DNA from: Pseudomonadota bacterium
GTDB lineage: Bacteria > Pseudomonadota > Alphaproteobacteria > UBA8366 > GCA-2717185
Direction: 5' to 3'
Assembly (NCBI GenBank): GCA_027619655.1
Contig: JAQCHR010000170.1
Coordinates: 1 to 7,626 of the forward strand
Length of the DNA: 7,626 nt
Shown: positions 1 to 5,357 of the stretch, piece by piece
Numbering within the stretch: the first letter of the stretch is position 1
Layout of the letters: every line of letters begins with the position of its first letter
Translations under genes and position numbers: made by a program
The notes under the pieces: model-generated
What the model saw: the letters and a program-made list of their open reading frames with translations, nothing else
Databases searched by the model: none
What the model was told of the DNA's origin: nothing

Positions 1-73
1 CCAGTCCCGGCCACAGAACGGCCAGGAATCCGGCCAGCGCCATGAAGACGCGTGAATTTTTCCCATTCGGCAT
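1..73 (-). CDS. Partial N-terminus of an exported or membrane protein
   Basis: Only the first 24 codons are inside the window; the gene continues beyond the left edge. The start reads MPNGKNSRVF and then a hydrophobic run (MALAGFLAVLWPGL). This is a basic head followed by a hydrophobic core, as in a signal peptide or first transmembrane helix. The start is supported by an AGGGGG Shine-Dalgarno sequence at 80-85 on the minus strand, 6 nt from the ATG. The gene is divergent from the CPBP protease gene and shares its upstream region. The product cannot be identified from so short a piece. A chance reading frame is possible, but the ribosome binding site together with the signal-like N-terminus argues for a real gene. 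Confidence 0.6.
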   Translation of the reverse strand, partial: MPNGKNSRVFMALAGFLAVLWPGL

Positions 74-79
74 TTTGTT

Positions 80-85
80 CCCCCT
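80..85 (-). promoter_or_regulatory. Shine-Dalgarno site of the left-edge gene
   Basis: On the minus strand the sequence reads AGGGGG, then 6 nt, then ATG. It is a stronger match to the 16S rRNA tail than most other starts in the window have, and it decides the start of the truncated gene. Confidence 0.55.
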
Positions 86-124
86 GCTCAGCAATACGCC
101 CGTTGCCGCCCACCCGATGTCGGC

Positions 125-145
125 CATACGGTCGAATCCCGTATG
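125..145. repeat. Inverted repeat in divergent intergenic region (possible operator)
   Basis: CATACGG (125-131) and CCGTATG (139-145) are exact reverse complements separated by 7 nt. The dyad lies between the two divergent genes, about 50 bp upstream of the left-edge gene's start and about 120 bp upstream of the protease ATG. An AT-rich stretch with six consecutive T residues follows at 151-184. The dyad could be an operator for a dimeric regulator. A terminator is less likely because the T-run does not follow the stem directly and no plus-strand gene is seen upstream. Confidence 0.35.
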
Positions 146-262
146 AATGATTATTTTTTAATCGTACTGCAATAATTTATATCGATCCATTGCTCAAACT
201 TTGGACCGCATCTGCGGTGTTTGTGCATTGCCCGGGCGCATGCCGCGCGCGAGAATACCGTC

Positions 263-994
263 ATGACCGAAACCACACCCGAAAATGGCGGTGCGCCGCT
301 GGTTTCAATCGACGGCCGGGACCTGCTGGTCGCCCTGGGGATCGGCGTCGGATTCCTGGCGGCGCTGATGGTCGCGGTCGTTCTGCTGGGCGCTGTCATG
401 CGGCCCGGACAGTCCGCGTCGATCGTGATCGAACTGCTATTCGGGTTTGCCGGCTATGCCGGCGTGTTCGCCGCTGTCTGGCTCGCCGTGGTGGCGATCC
501 GGGGCCGCCGCCCGGACGAAATGGGACTGCGCCCGTGCAGCCTGCGCCTGCGATGGGCGGGGGTGCTGCTGGCACTGGGCTGGGTCGCCGCGTCCGGCCT
601 GTTTTACGGGGCGACCGGACACTGGGACACCGCCATGTCCGGCGGCGGGAGCCTCATTCGTCCGTACCTGCAGGGCGGGATATCCTTCATCCTGCTGCTC
701 GCGCTCGCCGGGCCCGTCGCCGCCTTCGTCGAGGAAACCGTCTTCCGGGGGCTGCTGTATGGCTGGCTGCGGCAAAAGACCGGCGTTGCGATTTCCGCCG
801 TGATCAGCAGCCTGCTGTTCACCGCGGCGCATTTCTACGTCTATTCGGCGGGCATCGTGTTTGTCGTCGAGATGGTGTCACTTTCCATCGTGCTGGCACT
901 GCTGTTCGAATACAGCCGCTCGCTCTGGCCCGGCATCCTGTTCCACGCGGTCAACAACATGGCCGTCCTGGGGCTTTATCTGATTGCCGGGTGA
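263..994 (+). CDS. CPBP-family intramembrane glutamic endopeptidase
   Basis: This is a 243-residue integral membrane protein of the CPBP (Abi, Rce1-like) family. Members are intramembrane glutamate proteases related to CAAX prenyl proteases; in bacteria most substrates are unknown, and some act in bacteriocin immunity or protein maturation. The family motifs are visible: EExxxR (E157, E158, R162 in FVEETVFRG), FxxxH (F186 to H190) and HxxxN (H228 to N232). Hydrophobic segments lie near residues 21-45, 53-78, 97-116, 138-156, 175-193, 196-215 and 222-242, with the motifs in the last helices as expected. The ATG at 263 is preferred because it opens a polar tail (MTETTPENGG) before the first helix; a TTG at 221 would add 14 residues without a clear ribosome binding site. 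The ribosome binding site at 263 is also weak (GAGAA). The stop codon abuts that of the convergent kinase gene. Family assignment is firm; substrate is unknown. Confidence 0.9.
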   Translation: MTETTPENGGAPLVSIDGRDLLVALGIGVGFLAALMVAVVLLGAVMRPGQSASIVIELLFGFAGYAGVFAAVWLAVVAIRGRRPDEMGLRPCSLRLRWAGVLLALGWVAASGLFYGATGHWDTAMSGGGSLIRPYLQGGISFILLLALAGPVAAFVEETVFRGLLYGWLRQKTGVAISAVISSLLFTAAHFYVYSAGIVFVVEMVSLSIVLALLFEYSRSLWPGILFHAVNNMAVLGLYLIAG

Positions 995-2341
995 TTACGC
1001 TGCTTCCGGAACGCCCGCCTTCGTCAACGCGTCCTGCTGCCGCTGCGCCAGCGTATCCATGTCGAAATCGCCGATCAGGTCGTGGAACATGCGGTGCCAG
1101 TTGACCTCCGCGCGCAGGTGCATGAACACCGAACCAAGCCCGATGGCGGCGCGGTCCATCAGCACAAATTCGCGCGGCGGGGTGACGCCGCCTAGACGGC
1201 GCAACTCCTCATGCACCTTGTGGGCGATGCGCGCGCCATACATGCCGCTTTCCGATTCCTGGATCTTCTGCACCCTGTCGTCCATCAGCGGCGCATAGAC
1301 GAAATTCGCCCAGATGTTCAGCACGTCAATGGTTTCCCGGTTCAGCCCGGTAAAGCCCCAGGTTTCATAGGCATGCAGCGCCAGTTCCGGATCGTCGTTG
1401 CACAGCCCGTTATAGAGGTCGATCACCCCCTTCACGAAGCTGGGCGGGAAGACGCGGATGCAGCCGAAATCCAGCAGGTTGACGGTGTAATCCGGCCGGA
1501 CGCTGTAATTGCCCAGATGCGGGTCGCCATGGATGACGCCATAGCCGTAAAACGGCACATACCAGGCGCGGAACATGTTCTGTGCGATGGCGTTGCGTTC
1601 TTTCAGTTCCCCGGCGCGAAAATCCATCAGCGGCTGGCCATCCAGCCAGGTCATGGTCAGCAACCGCGCCGTCGACAGTTCGGGTAGCGCTTCGGGCACA
1701 TGCACGCCCGCTTCGCCGGCCAGCATGTTGCCGTAGAGCGTCATGTGCGCGGCCTCGCGGACGTAATCCAGTTCCTCGCGCAGCCGGGCGGACAGTTCGG
1801 CATGTATCTGCTTTGTGGAGATCGCCTTGTCGTAGCGTTCGAAGATCGAGAAGGCGAGCCGCAGCTGTTTCAGGTCGGCTTCAACCGCCGAGGCCATGTC
1901 CGGGTATTGCAGCTTGCAGGCCAGCGCACGCCCGTCCGGCCCGGTCGCACGATGCACCTGCCCCAGCGAGGCGGCATGGGCGGCCTCGCGTTCGAAATCG
2001 CTGAACTTTGCCCGCCAGTCGGGGCCCAGCTCACTCGCCATGCGGCGGCGCACGAAGGGCCAGCCCATCGACGGCGCGTTGGTCTGCAACTGCTGCAATT
2101 CCTCGACATATTCCGGCGGCAGGGCGTCGGGGATGGTCGACATGATCTGGGCAACCTTCATCAGCGGGCCCTTCAGCCCGCCCAGCGCGGCCTTCAGGTC
2201 GCCCGCATGCTTGCCCTTGTCGAGGTCGAGGCCGAGATATTTCGAGCCTGCAAACCTGACCGCGAGCCCGCCGACCGCGCCGCCGACCCGCGCATAACGC
2301 CGCGCCCGGCCGGCGATACTGCTGTTTTCATCCGATGCCAT
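995..2341 (-). CDS. ABC1/UbiB (AarF/ADCK)-family atypical kinase
   Basis: This 448-residue protein has the protein-kinase-like ABC1 fold of UbiB, Coq8 and ADCK proteins. These support ubiquinone biosynthesis or lipid homeostasis, probably through ATPase activity. Visible elements in order are the KxGQ-type motif as KVAQ (62-65), the alanine-rich loop AASLGQVH (123-130), the nucleotide-binding lysine in ACK (K143), the EELDY element (189-193), the catalytic loop HGDPHLGN (271-278, replacing the usual HADPHPGN) and the metal-binding DFG (291-293). All key catalytic residues are present. It lacks the C-terminal membrane helices of E. coli UbiB and is shorter, so it is better called an ABC1 kinase than UbiB itself. 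The C-terminal part (about 300-448) holds no motif I recognise. The start has no clear Shine-Dalgarno site, but a TTGACA box lies upstream. It is divergent from the LLM gene and convergent with the protease gene. Family is certain; target is unknown. Confidence 0.93.
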   Translation of the reverse strand: MASDENSSIAGRARRYARVGGAVGGLAVRFAGSKYLGLDLDKGKHAGDLKAALGGLKGPLMKVAQIMSTIPDALPPEYVEELQQLQTNAPSMGWPFVRRRMASELGPDWRAKFSDFEREAAHAASLGQVHRATGPDGRALACKLQYPDMASAVEADLKQLRLAFSIFERYDKAISTKQIHAELSARLREELDYVREAAHMTLYGNMLAGEAGVHVPEALPELSTARLLTMTWLDGQPLMDFRAGELKERNAIAQNMFRAWYVPFYGYGVIHGDPHLGNYSVRPDYTVNLLDFGCIRVFPPSFVKGVIDLYNGLCNDDPELALHAYETWGFTGLNRETIDVLNIWANFVYAPLMDDRVQKIQESESGMYGARIAHKVHEELRRLGGVTPPREFVLMDRAAIGLGSVFMHLRAEVNWHRMFHDLIGDFDMDTLAQRQQDALTKAGVPEAA

Positions 2342-2345
2342 GACG

Positions 2346-2376
2346 AATAGATGGGGCGGCGGGGTCCAACTGTCAA
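2346..2376 (-). promoter_or_regulatory. Possible promoter of the ABC1 kinase gene
   Basis: On the minus strand a perfect TTGACA (2371-2376) is followed after 19 nt by TCTATT (2346-2351), which matches the -10 consensus at four of six positions. The spacer is longer than the usual 17 nt. If the box is real, transcription would start almost at the ATG (2341), giving a leaderless or nearly leaderless mRNA. This would fit the absence of a clear Shine-Dalgarno sequence there. Confidence 0.3.
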
Positions 2377-2392
2377 AGACTTCGCGACTGCT

Positions 2393-2421
2393 TTGTATCT
2401 TCCGCAGCGCACCGCTAACAT
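2393..2421 (+). promoter_or_regulatory. Possible promoter of the LLM oxidoreductase gene
   Basis: TTGTAT (2393-2398), a 17-nt spacer and TAACAT (2416-2421) form a plausible housekeeping sigma-type promoter about 40 nt upstream of the ATG at 2461. The -35 match is only three of six and the -10 match four of six, so this is a weak prediction. Confidence 0.25.
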
Positions 2422-2460
2422 CGTCGCAGCATTTACTGTAACATGGGAGGATACAGGGTC

Positions 2461-3279
2461 ATGAAATGGGGAGCCTTCAGCCTGAGCCAGATGCCGGACC
2501 TCAGCAAAGTGCCGGAAACCTTCGAGACGGATTTCGAACAGTTCCAGCTGGCCGAGGAGATCGGCTTCGATACGATCTGGATCGCCGAACACCTGTTTTC
2601 CACCTATGGCGTGGTGACCTCGACGCAGGTGCTGGCCGCCGCCATCGCCAGGGCGACGCAGAAGATCAAGATCGGCATGGCCGTCGTCGTGCTGCCGTTC
2701 AACCATCCGCTCCGCACCGCGTCGGATTTCGCGCTGGTCGATATTCTGTCCAAGGGCCGCCTGCTGTTCGGCGCCGGTCGCGCCTATCAGCCGCATGAAT
2801 TTTTCGGGCTCGGCATTCCGATGGAGAAAAGCCGGGAAATGTACGAGGAGGCGCTGGAGATAGTCCTGAAGGCCTGGACCAATGAAACCATCACCCATGA
2901 CGGCGAGTTCTGGAAAATTCCGCATCCGACCGAAGTCCTGCCCAAGCCGGTACAGCAGCCGCATCCGCCCGTCTACCAGGCCGGCATCTCGCCGGTGAGC
3001 TTCCTGACGGCGGCGCAGCGTGGTTTCGGGCTGCAACTCGCCTCGCCCTTTTCCTACCGCACCTATCGCGAGGACTGGATCGACAGGCTGGAGGATTCGA
3101 TCGAATCCTACGAAGAGGAATGTGCGCGGAACGGGTACGATCCCAAGGGTGCGGAACGCATGCTGCTGCTGCCCTTCTTCGTGCATGAATCAGCCGAGGA
3201 AGCAAAACGTATCTTTCGAGAACGGGTCGAGTGGTTCTACGCCAAGGTAACCGGCAATCAAAAATCGGTGCCCGGCTAG
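2461..3279 (+). CDS. N-terminal fragment of LLM-class flavin oxidoreductase
   Basis: This is the part of the split gene that ordinary translation would produce: 272 residues ending at TAG. It carries most of the luciferase-like barrel: an N-terminal strand (MKWGAFSL), the helix and strand FDTIWIAEHLF (36-46), the strand IKIGMAVVVLPFNHP (69-83), the SKGRLLFGAGRAYQPHEF region (97-114) that shapes the flavin site, and KPVQQPHPPVYQAG (162-175). Full-length relatives have roughly 340-370 residues, so about 90 C-terminal residues are missing and the barrel is probably not closed. A stable active enzyme is therefore doubtful. The ribosome binding site GGGAGG (2445-2450) is good. The gene is divergent from the kinase gene. 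Confidence 0.75.
   Translation: MKWGAFSLSQMPDLSKVPETFETDFEQFQLAEEIGFDTIWIAEHLFSTYGVVTSTQVLAAAIARATQKIKIGMAVVVLPFNHPLRTASDFALVDILSKGRLLFGAGRAYQPHEFFGLGIPMEKSREMYEEALEIVLKAWTNETITHDGEFWKIPHPTEVLPKPVQQPHPPVYQAGISPVSFLTAAQRGFGLQLASPFSYRTYREDWIDRLEDSIESYEEECARNGYDPKGAERMLLLPFFVHESAEEAKRIFRERVEWFYAKVTGNQKSVPG
3277..3279 (+). other. In-frame amber codon inside the LLM gene
   Basis: The TAG sits between GGC and GCG. It is the only stop codon in the frame between 2461 and the final TAG at 3562-3564. If the ancestral codon was CAG, the local sequence would have been CCAGG, and the substituted base would be the inner cytosine that Dcm-type enzymes methylate. Confidence 0.85.
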
Positions 3280-3309
3280 GCGGAAACGATAAAGGGCTAC
3301 GAACTGACG

Positions 3310-3564
3310 ATGTCGGAAAGCCGAAGGACCGCGGCGGGCGGCTACCTGAATTTCGACAAGCTTTATGAACACGGCGCCTGTATCGCCGACGACCCCGCAA
3401 CCTGCGCCGAGAAGCTGAACGATTTGCGCAAACGGCTCGGCATCACCGAATTCGTGCTCTGGACCAATATCGCCGGCATGCCGGCGGAAGAATCGAAAAA
3501 GGCGATGCGGCTGATCATGAGCGACGTTGCGCCGCGCGTGAACGCGATGGAAGCGGCGGGATAG
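3310..3564 (+). CDS. C-terminal fragment of LLM-class flavin oxidoreductase
   Basis: The reading frame is the same as that of the N-terminal fragment and gives 84 residues from the first ATG after the amber codon. It contains features of the C-terminal part of LLM enzymes: a helix with DDPATCAEKLNDLRKRLG, where DP.TC.EKL is a frequent family pattern, then the last strand ITEFVLWTNIAGM and a closing helix. This part closes the barrel and is not a stand-alone domain. The ATG at 3310 has only a poor ribosome binding site (AAAGGG about 13 nt upstream), so separate translation is unlikely except by reinitiation. It is best read as the broken-off end of the gene starting at 2461. Confidence 0.6.
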   Translation: MSESRRTAAGGYLNFDKLYEHGACIADDPATCAEKLNDLRKRLGITEFVLWTNIAGMPAEESKKAMRLIMSDVAPRVNAMEAAG

Positions 3565-3565
3565 G

Positions 3566-3575
3566 CCGGCGCCGG
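3566..3575. repeat. Short perfect palindrome after the LLM gene
   Basis: CCGGCGCCGG is a perfect 10-bp palindrome that begins 2 nt after the LLM stop codon. It has no loop and only a four-T run nearby (TTTT within CCGTTTTCCC), so it is a poor intrinsic terminator. In GC-rich DNA it may be chance. The rest of the 134-bp gap up to 3698 shows no convincing promoter. Confidence 0.25.
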
Positions 3576-3689
3576 TTGCACCGTTTTCCCGAACCCGTTA
3601 CGACTGAACCGATAGCGCTGCCATCGCATTGCAGATGGGCAGGCCGGTCAGATACGGCAGTGCGGCCGCCACCCGAATCTCTCCCCGCA

Positions 3690-3693
3690 GGAG
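3690..3693 (+). promoter_or_regulatory. Shine-Dalgarno site of the small acidic protein
   Basis: GGAG within GCAGGAGACGTTATG lies 5 nt before the ATG at 3699. It fixes the start there rather than at an in-frame ATG at 3576, whose extra 41 codons encode an arginine- and proline-rich stretch typical of non-coding GC-rich sequence. Confidence 0.6.
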
Positions 3694-3698
3694 ACGTT

Positions 3699-4007
3699 AT
3701 GAAGCTGACCGAAATGCAGATCATGATCGCCAAGATGGCGGTCAAGGCGGACCCGATCCCCGAAGACCATCCCGCGGCGGTGGAACTGCGGCAGAACTTC
3801 GGCGAACATACCTTCTATCTGGCCGAAGCCGGATTGCTGGTTTTCCATCCGACCGACGATGCCCCGGAAGGGCAGCAGAGTGCGCGCCTTGTCTTCATCG
3901 CCGAATGGACCGACGAAGGAAAGACCGAACTCAAGGCCATCGAACCGCAACCCACTGAAATCGCCATCGCCTTCGCCGGCATGGAAGACGAGGAAGAAGA
4001 AGGCTGA
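3699..4007 (+). CDS. Unrecognised 102-residue acidic protein
   Basis: I do not recognise this protein and assign no function. It begins MKLTEMQIMIAKMAVKADPI and looks like a small soluble alpha/beta protein. A helical N-terminus (1-16) is followed by alternating hydrophobic strand-like segments (HTFYLAEAGLLVFHP around 47-61, ARLVFIAEW around 72-80, AIAFAG near 93), then a highly acidic tail (MEDEEEEG). There is no cysteine, signal peptide or membrane helix. The start is supported by GGAG 5 nt upstream. The stop is 5 bp before the ATG of the amidohydrolase gene, and the purine-rich end of this gene (3991-4003) provides the only ribosome binding site for that gene, so the two are very probably co-transcribed and translationally coupled. 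That arrangement suggests a role linked to the amidohydrolase, for example as a subunit or stabiliser, but this is inference only. Confidence 0.8.
   Translation: MKLTEMQIMIAKMAVKADPIPEDHPAAVELRQNFGEHTFYLAEAGLLVFHPTDDAPEGQQSARLVFIAEWTDEGKTELKAIEPQPTEIAIAFAGMEDEEEEG
3991..4003 (+). promoter_or_regulatory. Ribosome binding site inside the upstream gene (translational coupling)
   Basis: AGGAAGAAGAAGG, which encodes the acidic tail of the small protein, ends 9 nt before the ATG of the amidohydrolase gene at 4013. Ribosomes finishing the small protein would uncover or reuse this site, so synthesis of the two products is likely coupled. Confidence 0.5.
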
Positions 4008-4012
4008 CCGCC

Positions 4013-5239
4013 ATGGACCTGATCATCCGCAATGCCCGCCTTGCCGGGCGGGACGGGCCGAATGTCGATATCGGCATCGAGGGCGGAATGATCCGCGCCG
4101 TCGAACCGGGCCTCGCGGCGGAAGGCGACGAAATGGATGCGGGCGGGCATCTGGCATCGCCCGGACTGGTGGAATCGCATTTCCACCTGGACAAGGCGCT
4201 GATCGTCGACCGGGCGCCGCCGCCCTCCGACCGGCAGACCCGCGACCATATGCAACGCACCGCGGCGATCAAGCATACCTTTACGGTCGAGGACATCTAC
4301 GACCGGGCGCGCCGCACACTGGAGCAATGCGTGCTGAACGGCGTCACCCACATGCGCACCCATGTCGAGGTCGATCCCAATGTGGGCATGAAGGGGTTCG
4401 ACGCCATCGCGCAACTGGCGGACGATTATCGCTGGGCCATCGATCTGGAGCTCTGCGTCTTCCTGCAGGAAGGCTGGACCTCGACGCCGGGCGCGGAGGA
4501 AAACATCGTCGCCGGGCTGCGCCGGGGCGCGCCCGTGGTTGGCGGCGCGCCACGCTACGACCCCGACCGGGCGGGACAGATCGACCGAATCTTCGCCCTG
4601 GCGCAGGAATACGACGTGCATGTCGATATCCACCTGGACGGCGGGCACGACACCAGCGAGATCGACGTCTACAAGGTCTGCGACCATGCGGACCGGCTGG
4701 GCTGGGGCGAGAGGGTCGCCATCGGCCACGGCTCGAAATACGCCTCACTGCCGCCGGAACCGCTGCGCACGCTGGGCAAGCGACTGGGCGAGGCCGGCGT
4801 CGCGGTCGCGGTCTTGCCGGCGACAGACCTGTTCAACAATGGCCGCCATATGGACCATAACGTGCTGCGCGGCGTCGCCGACGCCAATACGCTGGTCGGG
4901 CTCGGCGCGAATTGTTCGATTTCGACCAACAATGTGCTGAACCCGTTCACGCCCTTCGGAGACTGTTCGCTGGTACGCATCGCCAACATGTACGCCAACA
5001 CGGTCCAGCGCGGCACGAAGGAAGACCTGGCGGAAATCTTCGCGATGATCACCGACCGTCCGGCCCGGATCATGCGCCGCAGCGACTACGGCATCGCGCC
5101 AGGCAATCCCGCCGACCTGGTGTTGTGGAATGTGGACACGCCGTCGGACGTGATCGCCGCCATCGCCCAGCCGGTCGCCGGGTTCAAGCGTGGAAGGCGA
5201 ACCTTCCTGCGGTCTTTGCCCTATCTGCAACGGCCATAG
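4013..5239 (+). CDS. Amidohydrolase-superfamily protein, cytosine deaminase-like
   Basis: This 408-residue metal-dependent hydrolase aligns throughout with the cytosine deaminase (CodA) / AtzC branch of the amidohydrolase superfamily, which deaminates or hydrolyses nitrogen heterocycles. E. coli CodA has 427 residues. Retained elements are the metal-binding HFHLDK (H56, H58), THVEV (116-120), LQEGW with Q152 (CodA Q156), H207 in DIHLDGG (CodA H214), H239 in IGHGS (CodA H246) and the C-terminal DYGIAPGNPADLVLW that closes the small beta domain. Two acidic positions essential in CodA differ: E217 aligns with G210, and D313 aligns with N306 in STNNVLNPF. The metal ligands look intact, but the proton-transfer residues do not, so true cytosine deaminase activity is doubtful and the substrate is unknown. 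The correspondence rests on my memory of the CodA sequence. The gene follows the small acidic protein by 5 bp. It is probably cytoplasmic, with no signal peptide. Confidence 0.88.
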   Translation: MDLIIRNARLAGRDGPNVDIGIEGGMIRAVEPGLAAEGDEMDAGGHLASPGLVESHFHLDKALIVDRAPPPSDRQTRDHMQRTAAIKHTFTVEDIYDRARRTLEQCVLNGVTHMRTHVEVDPNVGMKGFDAIAQLADDYRWAIDLELCVFLQEGWTSTPGAEENIVAGLRRGAPVVGGAPRYDPDRAGQIDRIFALAQEYDVHVDIHLDGGHDTSEIDVYKVCDHADRLGWGERVAIGHGSKYASLPPEPLRTLGKRLGEAGVAVAVLPATDLFNNGRHMDHNVLRGVADANTLVGLGANCSISTNNVLNPFTPFGDCSLVRIANMYANTVQRGTKEDLAEIFAMITDRPARIMRRSDYGIAPGNPADLVLWNVDTPSDVIAAIAQPVAGFKRGRRTFLRSLPYLQRP

Positions 5240-5259
5240 CCGCCCCCGGCATGCGGCAC

Positions 5260-5289
5260 TTAATACCAAATTAATCACGACCTTATATC
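5260..5289 (+). promoter_or_regulatory. Possible promoter in the AT-rich gap before the diguanylate cyclase
   Basis: The 118-bp gap 5240-5357 contains an AT-rich core (5260-5299), in contrast to the surrounding GC-rich DNA. TTAATA (5260-5265) and TATATC (5284-5289), 18 nt apart, each match the sigma-70-type consensus at four of six positions. The same stretch holds a short dyad, TTAAT (5260-5264) with ATTAA (5270-5274), and a third TTAA at 5295-5298. I see no terminator for the amidohydrolase gene here. The cyclase gene therefore probably has its own promoter, although read-through cannot be excluded. Confidence 0.3.
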
Positions 5290-5357
5290 CGATATTAACC
5301 GAATCCATGTCTAATCCGGCATCAGCTTCCTGAAGCACGGAATTTACGCCGGATCAT

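Larger units (their letters stand above)
2461..3564 (+). pseudogene. Luciferase-like (LLM) flavin oxidoreductase split by an in-frame TAG
   Basis: Read as one unit, this is a 367-position luciferase-like monooxygenase of the bacterial luciferase superfamily, TIM-barrel enzymes that use FMNH2 or F420 to oxidise small organic substrates. Codon 273 (3277-3279) is TAG. The frame is unchanged on both sides: coding-like sequence continues straight after the stop (AETIKGYELT) and leads into a typical LLM C-terminus. No frameshift or insertion is needed, so one base substitution explains the break. The ancestral codon was perhaps CAG; this is inferred, not seen. The start at 2461 is chosen over the in-frame ATG at 2443 because GGGAGG (2445-2450) lies 10 nt upstream of it and the protein then begins MKWGAFSL, as is usual for the family. 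The interruption could be a recent nonsense mutation, a sequencing or assembly error, or, less likely, a read-through codon. The lack of other damage suggests that it is very recent or artefactual. Confidence 0.8.

Noticed and set aside
206..217. CCGCA-TC-TGCGG dyad upstream of the protease gene
   Set aside because: A 2-nt loop is too tight for a hairpin and the arms are only 5 bp, which is expected by chance in GC-rich DNA.
1700..2350. Plus-strand open frame (216 codons) opposite the ABC1 kinase
   Set aside because: It is a mirror of the kinase coding sequence, with no ribosome binding site or domain.
2194..3186. Long antisense open frame (330 codons, minus strand) across the kinase start and the LLM gene
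   Set aside because: It overlaps two genes with clear family motifs, its translation shows no domain, and long antisense frames are common in GC-rich DNA.
3277..3279. Programmed pyrrolysine at the TAG
   Set aside because: The gene family is not known to use pyrrolysine, no pyl genes or downstream element are visible in the window, and one point mutation is a simpler explanation.
3577..3605. TTGCAC-N17-TACGAC as a promoter for the small acidic protein gene
   Set aside because: Each box matches the consensus at only three of six positions, no better than chance.
3815..4729. Antisense open frame (304 codons, minus strand) opposite the amidohydrolase, and a plus-strand frame at 3859-4860
   Set aside because: Both lie over the amidohydrolase, whose motifs are unmistakable. 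Their translations are rich in Arg, Pro and Gly without recognisable domains.
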